Under the pieces are notes generated by a model that saw only the letters and a list, made by a program, of their open reading frames with translations, did no database searches and had not been told where the DNA came from. A program made the translations under genes and the position numbers. A stretch of DNA of 64,000 bases from positions 62,001 through 126,000 of the forward strand of contig NZ_RCIH01000005.1 in the NCBI RefSeq assembly GCF_003675855.1, given 5' to 3'. This document shows, one piece after another, positions 17,277-25,125 of this stretch (positions are counted from its first letter, which is position 1; the number at the start of each line of letters is the position of its first letter). This DNA comes from Halostella salina (GTDB lineage: Archaea; Halobacteriota; Halobacteria; Halobacteriales; Natronoarchaeaceae).

Positions 17277-18610
17277 AGCAGGGACGACACCTCGTCGAGC
17301 ACCTCGGTGTCGACGAAGACGACGACGTGGTCGCCCGGATGGACGACCGTGTCGCCCCGGGGCGTGATGAACGCGCCGTCGCGCGTGATCGCGCCGACGA
17401 CGACGCCCTCCGGGAACTCCGTCGCAGCCTCGTGGATCTCGGTGTCGGCGAGCACGCTGTCGCGATCGACCTCGATCTCGAGCACCTCGGCGCGGTCGGC
17501 CTCGATCATCGCGACGTTCTCGGTCTGTTCCTCGTAGGTGAACCGGGTGATCTCCTCGGCGGTCACCTCCCGCGGGTTGACCGCCACGTCGATGCCGACG
17601 GTCTCGAACAGGTCGACGTACTCGGCGGCGTTGACGACCGCGATGGTCCGCGCACAGCCGATCCGACGGGCCAGAAGCGAGACGAGCAGGTTCTTCTCGT
17701 CGCTGTCCAGCGTCGCTACGACGAGGTCGGCCTCGTCGACGTGCTCCCGGTCGAGGAACTCCCGGTCGGTCGCGTCGCTCTCCAGAACGATGGTTTCCGG
17801 GAGGTCCTCCGCGAGTTCGCGCGCCCGGTCGGGGTCGTGTTCGATGAGCCGGGGGGCGATCCCGCGCTCCTCGAACAGCCGTGCCGTCTGGTACCCGATC
17901 TCGCCGCCGCCGACGATGACCACCTCGTTGGCCTCCGAGAGCGTCGGGTCCGGAGTCAGCGCCGCGGCGAACCCGCGGACGCTCTCGGGACTCCCGATGA
18001 CGACGACGCGGTCGCCGGCCTCGATCGTCGTGTCGCCGGTCGGGATCGTCACGTCGTCGTCCCGCAGGATGGCGGCGAAGGTGAGCGACTCGAAGCGGTC
18101 GGCCTCCCGAACGGACTGGTCGGCGATCGGGCTGTCCGCCGCGATGCCGAACTCCGCCATGCTGACGATTCCGTCGGCGAACGTGCCCACGTCCTGCGCA
18201 CCCGGGAGTCCGGCGATCCGGACGATGCTCTCGGCGGTCAGGAGGTTGACGCTGACCATGAAGTCGACGCCGAAGACGCCCTCGGAGCGCTCCCAGGTGC
18301 GGAGGAGGGAGGTCTTCTTGACGCGTGCGATGGTGAACACGTCCCCGAGCGTCTTGGCCGTCGAGCAGGCGACGATGTTCGTCTCGTCGTTGTCCGTGCT
18401 GGCGATCACCATGTCGGCGTCGGCGACGCGAGCCTCCTGTAGGGTCTCCAGCGACGTGCCGTCGCCCTCGATGGCGAGCACGTCCAGTTCGTAGGTCAGC
18501 GACTCGACGCGGTCGGGGTCCCGGTCGACGACGACCACGTCGTGTGACGCCGAGAGGCTCGCGGCGATACTCGACCCGACTTCGCCAGCGCCGACGACGA
18601 TCACTCGCAC
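17273..18610 (-). CDS. trkA: TrkA-type potassium channel regulator, two RCK units
   Basis: A 445-residue regulator with two tandem RCK_N-RCK_C units. The first begins VRVIVVGAGEVGSSIAASL with DRDPDRV as nucleotide-ribose acidic site; the second begins at about residue 223 with VVIVGGGEIGYQTARLF and IEHDPDRA. The start is taken as GTG at 18608-18610 because it sits exactly at the beginning of the Rossmann motif; the open frame continues upstream but would overlap the 18667 gene. The stop overlaps the trkH ATG. It controls the copy 2 TrkH channel. Confidence 0.93.
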   Translation of the reverse strand: MRVIVVGAGEVGSSIAASLSASHDVVVVDRDPDRVESLTYELDVLAIEGDGTSLETLQEARVADADMVIASTDNDETNIVACSTAKTLGDVFTIARVKKTSLLRTWERSEGVFGVDFMVSVNLLTAESIVRIAGLPGAQDVGTFADGIVSMAEFGIAADSPIADQSVREADRFESLTFAAILRDDDVTIPTGDTTIEAGDRVVVIGSPESVRGFAAALTPDPTLSEANEVVIVGGGEIGYQTARLFEERGIAPRLIEHDPDRARELAEDLPETIVLESDATDREFLDREHVDEADLVVATLDSDEKNLLVSLLARRIGCARTIAVVNAAEYVDLFETVGIDVAVNPREVTAEEITRFTYEEQTENVAMIEADRAEVLEIEVDRDSVLADTEIHEAATEFPEGVVVGAITRDGAFITPRGDTVVHPGDHVVVFVDTEVLDEVSSLL

Positions 18611-18666
18611 GGTACGGTCCTCCGGGGCATTTGCCGAATCGTGTCGTGGGGGCACCAAGTGGTTTT

Positions 18667-19191
18667 CTATCCGTCCGGTGCGGTGTGAATCCGCAGGTCG
18701 ACCGACCGCCGCTGGCCTTCGAGGTCCGCGACGATCCGCTCGACGATCGCCTCGGCCTCCGTTCGGAGCTTCGGTTTCAGCTTCTCGACCACCCAGTCGA
18801 AGGAGACGAACCGCGGCAGTCCGAGCCCGCCCCGGGCGGAGTCGACGTCGACCTGAATCCGGAGGACGACGCGGCTCGCCGTCTCCGCGTCCGGCGGCGC
18901 TTCGTCGGCCGCCTCCTCGACCTCCCACGCCCCTGCCGCGTCGACATCTTTCACGAGTTTCCAGTCGATCCGTTCGGGCGGCTCCGCCGCGACGACCCGC
19001 GACCGTGCGGTGTAGGTCAGCTTCCACCAGGCGAACTCCAGGTCGTACTCCGTGCCGGGCGATCCGTCGCCGTGGCGGCGCACCTCCCGCAGATGCTCGG
19101 AGTAGTTCGCGTACCGGGGGAAGTCGACGAGAAAGTCGTACACCTCCTCGGGCGGGAGGTGGACCAGCGTGCTCAGTTCGACGGTTTCCAC
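18667..19191 (-). CDS. SRPBCC (START-like) family protein
   Basis: A 174-residue protein starting METVELSTLVHLPPEEVYDFL, the typical first strand and helix of polyketide cyclase/dehydrase-type SRPBCC folds, with 'FPRYANYSEHLREV' after it and a long C-terminal helix (VVEKLKPKLRTEAEAIVERI). These form a hydrophobic cup that binds lipids or other small hydrophobic molecules. No signal peptide. It lies 56 bases upstream of trkA on the same strand and may be in its transcript, but no functional link to potassium uptake is evident. Confidence 0.85.
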   Translation of the reverse strand: METVELSTLVHLPPEEVYDFLVDFPRYANYSEHLREVRRHGDGSPGTEYDLEFAWWKLTYTARSRVVAAEPPERIDWKLVKDVDAAGAWEVEEAADEAPPDAETASRVVLRIQVDVDSARGGLGLPRFVSFDWVVEKLKPKLRTEAEAIVERIVADLEGQRRSVDLRIHTAPDG

Positions 19192-19294
19192 GCCCGACGT
19201 TACGACGCTCGGACCGTAAGCGTTTGTGTCGTCGATCGACTCCTCCCGGTGCGAGTCCGTATTCTACTTGGCAGCGGGGATCCCACCGCTACGT

Positions 19295-20026
19295 ATGCAC
19301 CGTGACGTGCTGATCGTCGGCGGCGGCGTGGCCGGGCTGTCGGCCGGCATCTTCACCGCCCGCGCCGGCCTCGACACGCTCGTCGTCTCGGAGGGCGAGT
19401 CGATCCTCGAACGCAACGCGCACCTGGAGAACTACCCCGGATTCCCGGCCGGGGTCGACGCCCGCCTGCTGCTGCGGATGACCCGCGAGCAGGCCGAACG
19501 CGCCGGCGTCGGGTTCGCGACCGGCCGCGTGACGGACCTCTCCCGCGCCGACGGCGACGGCTTCGTCGTCACGACGGCCGACGGGGACCGGTACACGGCG
19601 GACCACGTGGTCGCCGCGTCGTGGTCCGACGCGTCCTATCTCCGCGACATCGACGTGGGCGTCGTCGACCGCGGGAGCAAGGCGTTCGCGGACGTGGAAT
19701 CTGGCGGCCGAACTGCTGTCGACGGCGTGTACGCCGCCGGCCGCCTCGCGGACGAGCCACATCAGGCGGTCGTCTGTGCCGGCCACGGCGCGAAGGTCGG
19801 CCTGGCCGTCGTCCACGACTCCGACGCGAACCACTACCACGACTGGACGACGCCCGAGGGCTACTTCACCGGCCGGGACCGCGACGTGCCGCCGAACTGC
19901 GAGGAGATCGACGACGCCGAGCGCCGGGAGCGCGAGCGCGAGAGCCGCGAACTGCTCCGGGAGTATCTCGCCGAACCGCTGGACGACGAGCCGACGATGC
20001 ACCCGAGCGTCGCAGACGAGAAGTAA
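19295..20026 (+). CDS. Shortened thioredoxin reductase-like flavoprotein
   Basis: A 243-residue FAD protein beginning at the ATG at 19295. The dinucleotide motif GGGVAGLSAGIFTARAG and NYPGFP match the FAD domain of thioredoxin reductases, and VDGVYAAGRLADEPHQAV matches their C-terminal FAD-contact motif. The NADPH-binding domain between these two halves, and the CxxC redox pair, are absent: the protein passes from VVAASW straight to the C-terminal FAD part. It is about 70-80 residues shorter than full enzymes and has an added charged tail (ERRERERESRELLREYL). Its electron donor and acceptor are unknown. Confidence 0.85.
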   Translation: MHRDVLIVGGGVAGLSAGIFTARAGLDTLVVSEGESILERNAHLENYPGFPAGVDARLLLRMTREQAERAGVGFATGRVTDLSRADGDGFVVTTADGDRYTADHVVAASWSDASYLRDIDVGVVDRGSKAFADVESGGRTAVDGVYAAGRLADEPHQAVVCAGHGAKVGLAVVHDSDANHYHDWTTPEGYFTGRDRDVPPNCEEIDDAERRERERESRELLREYLAEPLDDEPTMHPSVADEK

Positions 20027-20076
20027 CCGGGTCGAGCCCTGACGTTTTAACCCCCGGCGCGCCCAACCGGGAGGCG

Positions 20077-21267
20077 ATGCTCTCGGGAGTCAACGTCGCG
20101 CTCGGGGTCACCGGCTCCATCGCGGCGGTCAAGACCGTCGAACTCGCCCACGAGCTGCGCCGCCGGGGGGCGAGCGTCCGCGCCGTCATGACCGACAGCG
20201 CGCGGGGGATCGTCCACCCGTGGGCCGTCGAGTTCGCCACCGGGAACGACGTGGTCACGGAGATCACCGGCGACGTGGAACACGTCGCGCTCTGCGGCCG
20301 GGAGGGGTGGGCCGACGTTCTCCTGATAGCGCCCGCGACGGCCAACACCGTCGGGAAGGTCGCCGCTGCGATCGACGACACGCCGGTCACCACCTGCGCG
20401 ACGACGGCGCTCGGCGCTGACGTGCCGGTCGTCGTCGCGCCGGCGATGCACGAGCCGATGTACGACCACCCCGGCGTGCTCGAGGCAATCGACCGCGTCG
20501 AGTCGTGGGGCGTCGACTTCGTCGACCCCCGGATCGAGGAGGGGAAGGCGAAGATCGCGACCGAGGATTCCATCGCCCTCGCCGTCGCGCGGGCCGCGGG
20601 CGACGACGCCCTCGCCGGCGAGCACGTCGTCGTGACGAGCGGCGCGACCGCCGAGGCGATCGACCCGGTGCGCGTGCTGACGAACCGGTCGTCCGGCCGA
20701 ACCGGTCGCGCCGTCGCCTGCGCCTGCCACGCCCGCGGCGCGGACGTGACGCTCGTCCACGCGGCGGTCGGCCCGCGGGCCGTCTCCGACGACGGCGTCG
20801 CGGGCGACCTCGCGTTCGCCGACGTGCGCGAGGTCGAGCGCACCGCCGACCTGCTGGACGCGACGCTCGACGCGGCGGCCGACGCGGACGCGCTCGTCGC
20901 CGCGGCCGCAGTCGCGGACTACACGGTCGAGGCGCGCGACGAGAAGATCCGGTCGGGCGGCACGCTCTCCCTCGACTTCGAACCCACGCCGAAGGTGATC
21001 GACGAGGTGCGCGCCGCGAATCCGGACCTCCCGATCGTCGGATTCAAAGCCGAGACGGGGGGCGACGATGACGCGATGGTCGCGGCCGCCCGCGAGACGC
21101 TCGACCGCGCCGGCCTCGCGTTCGTCGTCGCCAACGACGCGGGCGTGATGGGGGAAAGCGAGACGCGCGCGCTGGTCGTGCGCGCGGACGACGCGTCACC
21201 GTTTGAGGGCAGTAAGGCCGGCTTAGGCGAGCGCGTCGCCGAGGAACTGGTGACGGAGCTGGCGTAG
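20077..21267 (+). CDS. coaBC: Bifunctional phosphopantothenoylcysteine synthetase/decarboxylase
   Basis: A 396-residue coenzyme A biosynthesis enzyme from the ATG at 20077. The N-terminal flavin domain (CoaC, about 1-175) has GVTGSIAAVKTVEL, the catalytic His in VEHVALC, APATANTVGK and PAMHEPMY (the more familiar bacterial form is PAMN). The C-terminal domain (CoaB, about 185-390) has GATAEAIDPVRVLTNRSSG and GFKAETG. It converts 4'-phosphopantothenate plus cysteine to 4'-phosphopantetheine in two steps. It lies 50 bases after the flavoprotein gene on the same strand. No defects are seen. Confidence 0.95.
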   Translation: MLSGVNVALGVTGSIAAVKTVELAHELRRRGASVRAVMTDSARGIVHPWAVEFATGNDVVTEITGDVEHVALCGREGWADVLLIAPATANTVGKVAAAIDDTPVTTCATTALGADVPVVVAPAMHEPMYDHPGVLEAIDRVESWGVDFVDPRIEEGKAKIATEDSIALAVARAAGDDALAGEHVVVTSGATAEAIDPVRVLTNRSSGRTGRAVACACHARGADVTLVHAAVGPRAVSDDGVAGDLAFADVREVERTADLLDATLDAAADADALVAAAAVADYTVEARDEKIRSGGTLSLDFEPTPKVIDEVRAANPDLPIVGFKAETGGDDDAMVAAARETLDRAGLAFVVANDAGVMGESETRALVVRADDASPFEGSKAGLGERVAEELVTELA

Positions 21268-21331
21268 CGGGAGCGGTGCGGTGGCGGGGTGGGAGGACGA
21301 GCGGTTCACCGGGCGCGACCGGCGGGGAGCG

Positions 21332-21418
21332 CCCGGCGTTTTTGGCCGAGCTTTTTGCCGGGAGGGTGCCCGCAGCGGGCCGCAGGCCCGCGAGGACACC
21401 CGACCGGGAAAAAGGTCG
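21332..21418. terminator. Hairpin and T-tracts between convergent genes
   Basis: The gap between coaBC and the opposite 21422 gene contains a 7-base stem with 3-base loop (GCGGGCC at 21375-21381 with GGCCCGC at 21385-21391), nested in GGGTG/CACCC arms (21364-21368 with 21397-21401). T-runs on the plus strand near 21340 and 21351 and an A-run near 21409-21413 (T-run on the minus strand, flanked by CGACC/GGTCG) suggest transcription stops here in both directions. Confidence 0.55.
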
Positions 21419-21421
21419 TCG

Positions 21422-21829
21422 CTAGACGTACCGGGAGTGTGGCACCGGCGAGTTCCCCTCGAACCCGGTGTCGCGGCCGAACACGCGGAGTCGGCCGGTC
21501 CCGACGAGGTCGCCGATCCAGCCGTAGGAGAGGTGTTCGTAGTGGCGGCGGTGGGCCGGGAGGGCGTCCTGTTCGAACTGCTCGGCCGTGGAGTTGGGGA
21601 CCCAGCGGACGACCGCGCCCTCGGGCGTCAGTTCGAGCACTTCGAACCCCTCGAACTCGCGGCCGGCGGGGTCGTCCCAGTACCAGAAGTCGCCTTCGTC
21701 GATCCGGAACCCGCGGTCCGCGCGGGCGTCGGGGTGGGGGCGGTCGTAGCGGACGGAGACGGCTGTGGCGAGGCGGAAGTCGTCCGCGAACGTTGCGTCG
21801 TGTGGTTCGGCGATCGTTACGGCGACCAT
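21422..21829 (-). CDS. Hypothetical protein
   Basis: A 135-residue soluble protein starting MVAVTIAEPHDATFADDF. It is rich in aromatic and acidic residues (FRIDEGDFWYWDDPAG, FEGFEVLELTPEGAVVRWV) and looks mainly beta, with one histidine-rich helix (LPAHRRHYEHLSYGWI). No cysteines, membrane segments or known motif. Codon use and acidity match the neighbours. It is transcribed away from the antiporter operon, and converges with coaBC. I do not recognise it. Confidence 0.72.
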   Translation of the reverse strand: MVAVTIAEPHDATFADDFRLATAVSVRYDRPHPDARADRGFRIDEGDFWYWDDPAGREFEGFEVLELTPEGAVVRWVPNSTAEQFEQDALPAHRRHYEHLSYGWIGDLVGTGRLRVFGRDTGFEGNSPVPHSRYV

Positions 21830-21941
21830 GTGTTCGCTAAGGAGCGGTTACTCCCCGACGGCTTTAGGCGATCTTGCGGCCTGGACGCCGAGTACTTACC
21901 AGTTGCTCACGGTCGGTCACCGGGCATCGTCCGCCGGTCAC

Positions 21942-21966
21942 ACCCGGTAAGAGCGGCTTACCGGGT
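21942..21966. promoter_or_regulatory. Perfect 10-base inverted repeat upstream of the antiporter promoter
   Basis: ACCCGGTAAG at 21942-21951 and CTTACCGGGT at 21957-21966 are perfect reverse complements with a 5-base spacer. The element is 50 bases upstream of the strong TATA box at 22016 and in a stretch without genes. The related words cggtcac occur twice just before it (near 21914 and 21935). It could be an operator for a dimeric regulator of the antiporter operon, or an RNA hairpin of an unseen upstream transcript. Confidence 0.5.
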
Positions 21967-22015
21967 CGTTCGACGGGGGATGGACGGCGGCGGCGTCGCG
22001 CCCGCGGCGCGCGGC

Positions 22016-22029
22016 AGATATAAAAATAG
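22016..22029 (+). promoter_or_regulatory. TATA box of the Mrp antiporter operon
   Basis: The AT stretch agatataaaaatag stands out in a GC-rich context, preceded by a GC-rich purine/cytosine stretch. A start site 22-27 bases downstream would fall near 22045-22052, about 20 bases before the leader ORF at 22069 and about 65 before the mnhE start. Confidence 0.7.
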
Positions 22030-22068
22030 TTTTCCATCGGGTCGGTAAGGGTACAACGAGTAGCGACC

Positions 22069-22116
22069 ATGCAACCGAGACAGACCAGTCGGGCGGTCGA
22101 CGCGGGGGACGAATGA
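22069..22116 (+). CDS. Possible 15-codon leader peptide overlapping mnhE
   Basis: A short frame ATG...TGA that encodes MQPRQTSRAVDAGDE. Its TGA at 22114-22116 overlaps the mnhE ATG at 22113 in the ATGA configuration that couples the rest of this operon. It is the first ATG after the TATA box, so ribosomes that start near the 5' end would translate it first and could re-initiate at mnhE. The peptide has no attenuator-like run of one amino acid. Too short to be sure that it is translated. Confidence 0.4.
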   Translation: MQPRQTSRAVDAGDE

Positions 22117-23165
22117 CCGAGGAGCCGAGCGCTCGGATCCTGGTTCCGGTCGGCGAGTCGATCACGCTCCGGAACACCGTGGCGTACGCGGTTCGCGAGG
22201 CGGCCGACCGCGCGGCAGCCGGCGAGGCCGCAACGGTCCACTTCGTCTACCCGGTCACCGGGCGCGTGGTCGACCCGGCCGAGTTCGACGACCCCGAGTC
22301 GCTGCTGGACCGCGTCGAGGTGTGGGCGCGGGAGGACCTCGGGGACGACTCGCCGGACGTCGAGATAGAGACGGCGCTCCGGGCGAGCGACGTGTATCTC
22401 TTCAGCCCCGTCGATTACGCCCGGACGCTGCTGGAGTACGCGGACGAACGGAACCTCGACCGGATCATCGTCGACCCCGAGTACACGCCCGCGGGGAGCG
22501 CGCCGATGGTCCGTCCCCTGGAGTACGAGCTGTCGCGGTCCGAACTGACGATAGAGGAAGCGCCGGTCGACCGGCCGACGCGGCGCACGCGGCTCGTCCG
22601 CGGGGGCGGGCTGGCGAAGTTCGCCACCGTGTTCGGCGCGTCCTTTCTCTTCTACAACCTGCTCGGCGGGTTCACCGGGGCGTTCGACTACGTGACGGGG
22701 GCGTTCAGCGCTCTCGTCACCGCGGCGCTTCTCTCCGGGATCTCGCTGAAGACGGCCCCCGGACGGAGAGCGCCCGCCCGGATTCTGCGGTTCCTCGTCT
22801 ACGTGCCCTACCTCCTCTGGGAGATCGCGAAGGCGAACATCGAGATGGCGTACGTCGTCCTCCACCCGAAGCTCCCGATAGACCCCGAGATGGTGGAGTT
22901 CGAGGCGGCGGTCTGGGGCGACCTGCCCGTGACGACGCTCGCGAACAGCATCACGCTGACGCCCGGGACGCTGACCGTCGACGTGAGCCGGCGCGAGTTC
23001 CACGTCCACGCGCTGACGAAATCGACGCGTGACGGCCTGCTCGACGGCGCGCTCGAACGGGCCGTCCGGTTCGTCTTCTACGGACGCGAGGCGGCGGCCA
23101 TCGCCAGCCCGGCGGAACGACGCGAGGGGGAGACGGCCGACGAGACGGAGGTGAGCGACGAGTGA
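22113..23165 (+). CDS. mnhE: Mrp antiporter subunit E with N-terminal Usp-like domain
   Basis: A 350-residue fusion. Residues about 8-150 resemble the universal stress protein fold (ARILVPVGESITLRNTVAYA, then LLEYADERNLDRIIVDPEY), followed by a basic linker (RPTRRTRLVRG) and a MnhE-type domain with two to three membrane helices and the conserved ARILRFLVYVPYLLWEIAKAN and ANSITLTPGTLTVDV. Bacterial MnhE is only about 160 residues, so the soluble domain is an addition, probably a cytosolic nucleotide-binding sensor. It opens the operon and overlaps mnhF by four bases. Confidence 0.9.
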   Translation: MTEEPSARILVPVGESITLRNTVAYAVREAADRAAAGEAATVHFVYPVTGRVVDPAEFDDPESLLDRVEVWAREDLGDDSPDVEIETALRASDVYLFSPVDYARTLLEYADERNLDRIIVDPEYTPAGSAPMVRPLEYELSRSELTIEEAPVDRPTRRTRLVRGGGLAKFATVFGASFLFYNLLGGFTGAFDYVTGAFSALVTAALLSGISLKTAPGRRAPARILRFLVYVPYLLWEIAKANIEMAYVVLHPKLPIDPEMVEFEAAVWGDLPVTTLANSITLTPGTLTVDVSRREFHVHALTKSTRDGLLDGALERAVRFVFYGREAAAIASPAERREGETADETEVSDE

Positions 23166-23449
23166 CCGCCGCGTCCGGGCTGGTCGCGGACGTGCTGGTC
23201 GCCGCTGCCGGAGCCTTCGCCACCCTCACCGCCGTCGTCCTCTACCGGGTGGCGAAGGGACCGACGATGCAGGACCGGGTCATCGCCGTCAACGTCATCG
23301 GCTCCAACACCGTCGTCATCATCGCGCTGCTGGCGGCGGCGTTCGGGGAGCCGGGCTTCCTCGACGTGGCGCTGATCTACGCCCTGCTCAACTTCCTGAT
23401 GAGCATCGCCATCTCCAAGTTCACCGTCGAGCGTGGGGGGATCATATGA
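23162..23449 (+). CDS. mnhF: Mrp antiporter subunit F
   Basis: A 95-residue membrane protein with three helices. The motif VLYRVAKGPTMQDRVIAVNVIGSN (quoted in part: KGPTMQDRVIAVN) is the signature of MnhF/MrpF. Translation begins at GTG 23162, overlapping the mnhE stop (GTGA). It is one of the small hydrophobic subunits needed for assembly of the Na+/H+ antiporter. Length matches the family. Confidence 0.92.
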   Translation: MTAASGLVADVLVAAAGAFATLTAVVLYRVAKGPTMQDRVIAVNVIGSNTVVIIALLAAAFGEPGFLDVALIYALLNFLMSIAISKFTVERGGII

Positions 23450-23763
23450 CGCCGACCGAGATCGCCGTCGTCGTCCTCGCGGCCGGCGGCGTGTTCTTCG
23501 GCCTGGTCGCGGCCGTCGGCCTGCTCCGACTGCCGGACCTGTACACCCGGACCCACGCCGCCTCGAAGAGCGACACGCTCGGCGCGGTGCTCGCGCTCGG
23601 CGCTGCCGCGCTGGCGTTCGACGCCGGCGTCCCCACCGTCAAGATCGCACTGCTGCTCCTCTTTATGTTCATCACGAACCCGACCGCCGCCCACGCGATC
23701 ACCCGGGCGGCGTACGACCAGGAGATCGAACCGTGGACCGCCGACGAGGAGGGGGAGGGCTGA
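23446..23763 (+). CDS. mnhG: Mrp antiporter subunit G
   Basis: A 105-residue three-helix protein. AAVGLLRLPDLYTRTHAASK and MFITNPTAAHAI are the hallmark MnhG/MrpG motifs. The ATG at 23446 overlaps the mnhF stop by four bases and the next gene starts within its own TGA. An acidic tail (DEEGEG) is typical of halophilic proteins. It is a structural subunit of the antiporter in the cytoplasmic membrane. Confidence 0.93.
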   Translation: MTPTEIAVVVLAAGGVFFGLVAAVGLLRLPDLYTRTHAASKSDTLGAVLALGAAALAFDAGVPTVKIALLLLFMFITNPTAAHAITRAAYDQEIEPWTADEEGEG

Positions 23764-24296
23764 TGGTGTCGGCGCTGGAGGTCGCGACGCTCGTGTTCGT
23801 CCTCGGGACGGCCCTGACGGCCGCGCTGCTCCGGGACGTGCTCGGCGCGATCATCGCCTTCGCCGCGTACAGCCTCGGCGTCTCGATCCTGTGGGTGTTC
23901 CTGCAGGCCCCCGACGTGGCGCTGACCGAGGCGGCGGTCGGGGCGGGCGTGATGACGATCCTGTTCCTGCTGACCATCGTCCGGACGGTACGGCCCCCGA
24001 CGGACGACCTGCTCGAATCGGTCGGCTGGCGCGGCGTCGCGGCCGGCGGCGCGCTGTCGACCCTGCTGCTCGTGACCGTCCCGTCGCTGCCGGCCATCGG
24101 GAGCGACTCGCCGGTGACGACCGGCGAGGTGACGGCGTACTACCTCGAAAACGCATACGCCGACACGCACGTCGAAAACGCCGTGACGGCGGTGCTGGCG
24201 GCCTACCGCGGCTTCGACACGCTCGGCGAGGCTGTGGTCGTGTTCGCCGCCGGCGTCGCCGTGCTCGTCGTCCTGCGACAGGAGGAGTTCGTATGA
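23763..24296 (+). CDS. Mrp/Mbh-type antiporter subunit (DUF4040/MbhD-like)
   Basis: A 177-residue membrane protein. The N-terminal 85 residues (LRDVLGAIIAFAAYSLGVSI, APDVALTEAAVGAGV) match the small MbhD/MnhA C-terminal module; the C-terminal part (about 90-177) has an extra helix pair and an extracellular loop and corresponds to the MbhE-like module. In many bacteria these lie at the end of the large MnhA polypeptide; here they are a separate gene. It overlaps mnhG by one base and mnhB by four. Confidence 0.87.
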   Translation: MVSALEVATLVFVLGTALTAALLRDVLGAIIAFAAYSLGVSILWVFLQAPDVALTEAAVGAGVMTILFLLTIVRTVRPPTDDLLESVGWRGVAAGGALSTLLLVTVPSLPAIGSDSPVTTGEVTAYYLENAYADTHVENAVTAVLAAYRGFDTLGEAVVVFAAGVAVLVVLRQEEFV

Positions 24297-24751
24297 GCTA
24301 CGAGGACCAGATCCCCTACGTCGAGAGCACCATCATCATGACCACCGTCCGCGTCGTCGCGCCGTTCGTGCTGACGCTCGGGCTGTTCGTCATGTTCCAC
24401 GGCGCGGGGTCGGCCGGGGGCGGCTTCCAGGGCGGGGTCGTCGTCGGCTCCGTCATCCTGATGCTCGCCTTTGCCTTCGGCATCGAGGCCGTCCGGGACT
24501 GGATCAACCCCGCTGCGGTCCTCGGCGTCATCGGACTCGGCGTCGGCACCTTCGTCGCCATCGGCCTCGGGTCGGTGGCGCTGGGCGGCGCGTTCCTGGA
24601 GTACGGGCGCTACGGCTCGCTCACCGTCGTGAAATACAGCATCGAACTCGTCGAACTCGGCATCGGCGCGATCGTCACCGGCGTCGTCGTCGGGCTGTTC
24701 TTCCTGATCGCCGGCGGGTACGCCGACGCGGAGGAGGAGGGATCGGCATGA
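24293..24751 (+). CDS. mnhB: Mrp antiporter subunit B
   Basis: A 152-residue four-helix protein with FVMFHGAGSAGGGFQGGVV, the glycine-rich signature of MnhB domains (usually GHxxPGGGFQGG). ATG 24293 overlaps the previous stop. It is a core hydrophobic subunit of the antiporter. The acidic tail AEEEGSA is cytosolic by the last-helix orientation. No alterations noticed apart from the GHGxP variant. Confidence 0.92.
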   Translation: MSYEDQIPYVESTIIMTTVRVVAPFVLTLGLFVMFHGAGSAGGGFQGGVVVGSVILMLAFAFGIEAVRDWINPAAVLGVIGLGVGTFVAIGLGSVALGGAFLEYGRYGSLTVVKYSIELVELGIGAIVTGVVVGLFFLIAGGYADAEEEGSA

Positions 24752-25125
24752 CGGAGGTTGGTATGATAGACCTGCTACTCACTCGCTACAACTACGTCGC
24801 CGTCGCCCTGTTGCTCGGCATCGGCGTGTACATGATGATCGAGAACGCGAACCTGGTGAAGAAGGTCATCGGGATGAACGTGTTCCAGACCGGCATCTTC
24901 CTGTTTTTCATCACCACGGCGTACGTCGACGGCGGCAATCCGCCGCTCGTCAAGGGCGGACAGGTCGGCGAGTACGCCAGCCCGCTTCCTCACGTCCTCA
25001 TCCTGACGGCCATCGTCGTCGGCGTGAGCCTCACCGCGGTGGCGCTCGCGCTGATCGTCCGGATCTACGCGGAGTACGGCACGCTGAACGAAAACGTGCT
25101 CCGGGAGGTGCGCGCCGATGAGTGA
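24748..25125 (+). CDS. mnhC: Mrp antiporter subunit C (NuoK-like)
   Basis: A 125-residue NuoK/MnhC protein: LLLGIGVYMMIENANLVKKVIGMN contains the helix-1/helix-2 boundary motif and DPLPHVLILTAIVVG-like PLPHVLILTAIVVGVSLTA is the conserved third helix. The glutamate in MMIEN corresponds to a buried carboxylate of NuoK. ATG 24748 overlaps the mnhB stop; ATG 24763 (MIDLL) is an alternative five codons later. It lines the ion path between the large subunits. Confidence 0.93.
   Translation: MTEVGMIDLLLTRYNYVAVALLLGIGVYMMIENANLVKKVIGMNVFQTGIFLFFITTAYVDGGNPPLVKGGQVGEYASPLPHVLILTAIVVGVSLTAVALALIVRIYAEYGTLNENVLREVRADE

Noticed and set aside
18611-19027. N-terminal extension of the two-unit trkA frame
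   Set aside because: It would overlap the SRPBCC gene in another frame; the Rossmann motif starts exactly at GTG 18610.
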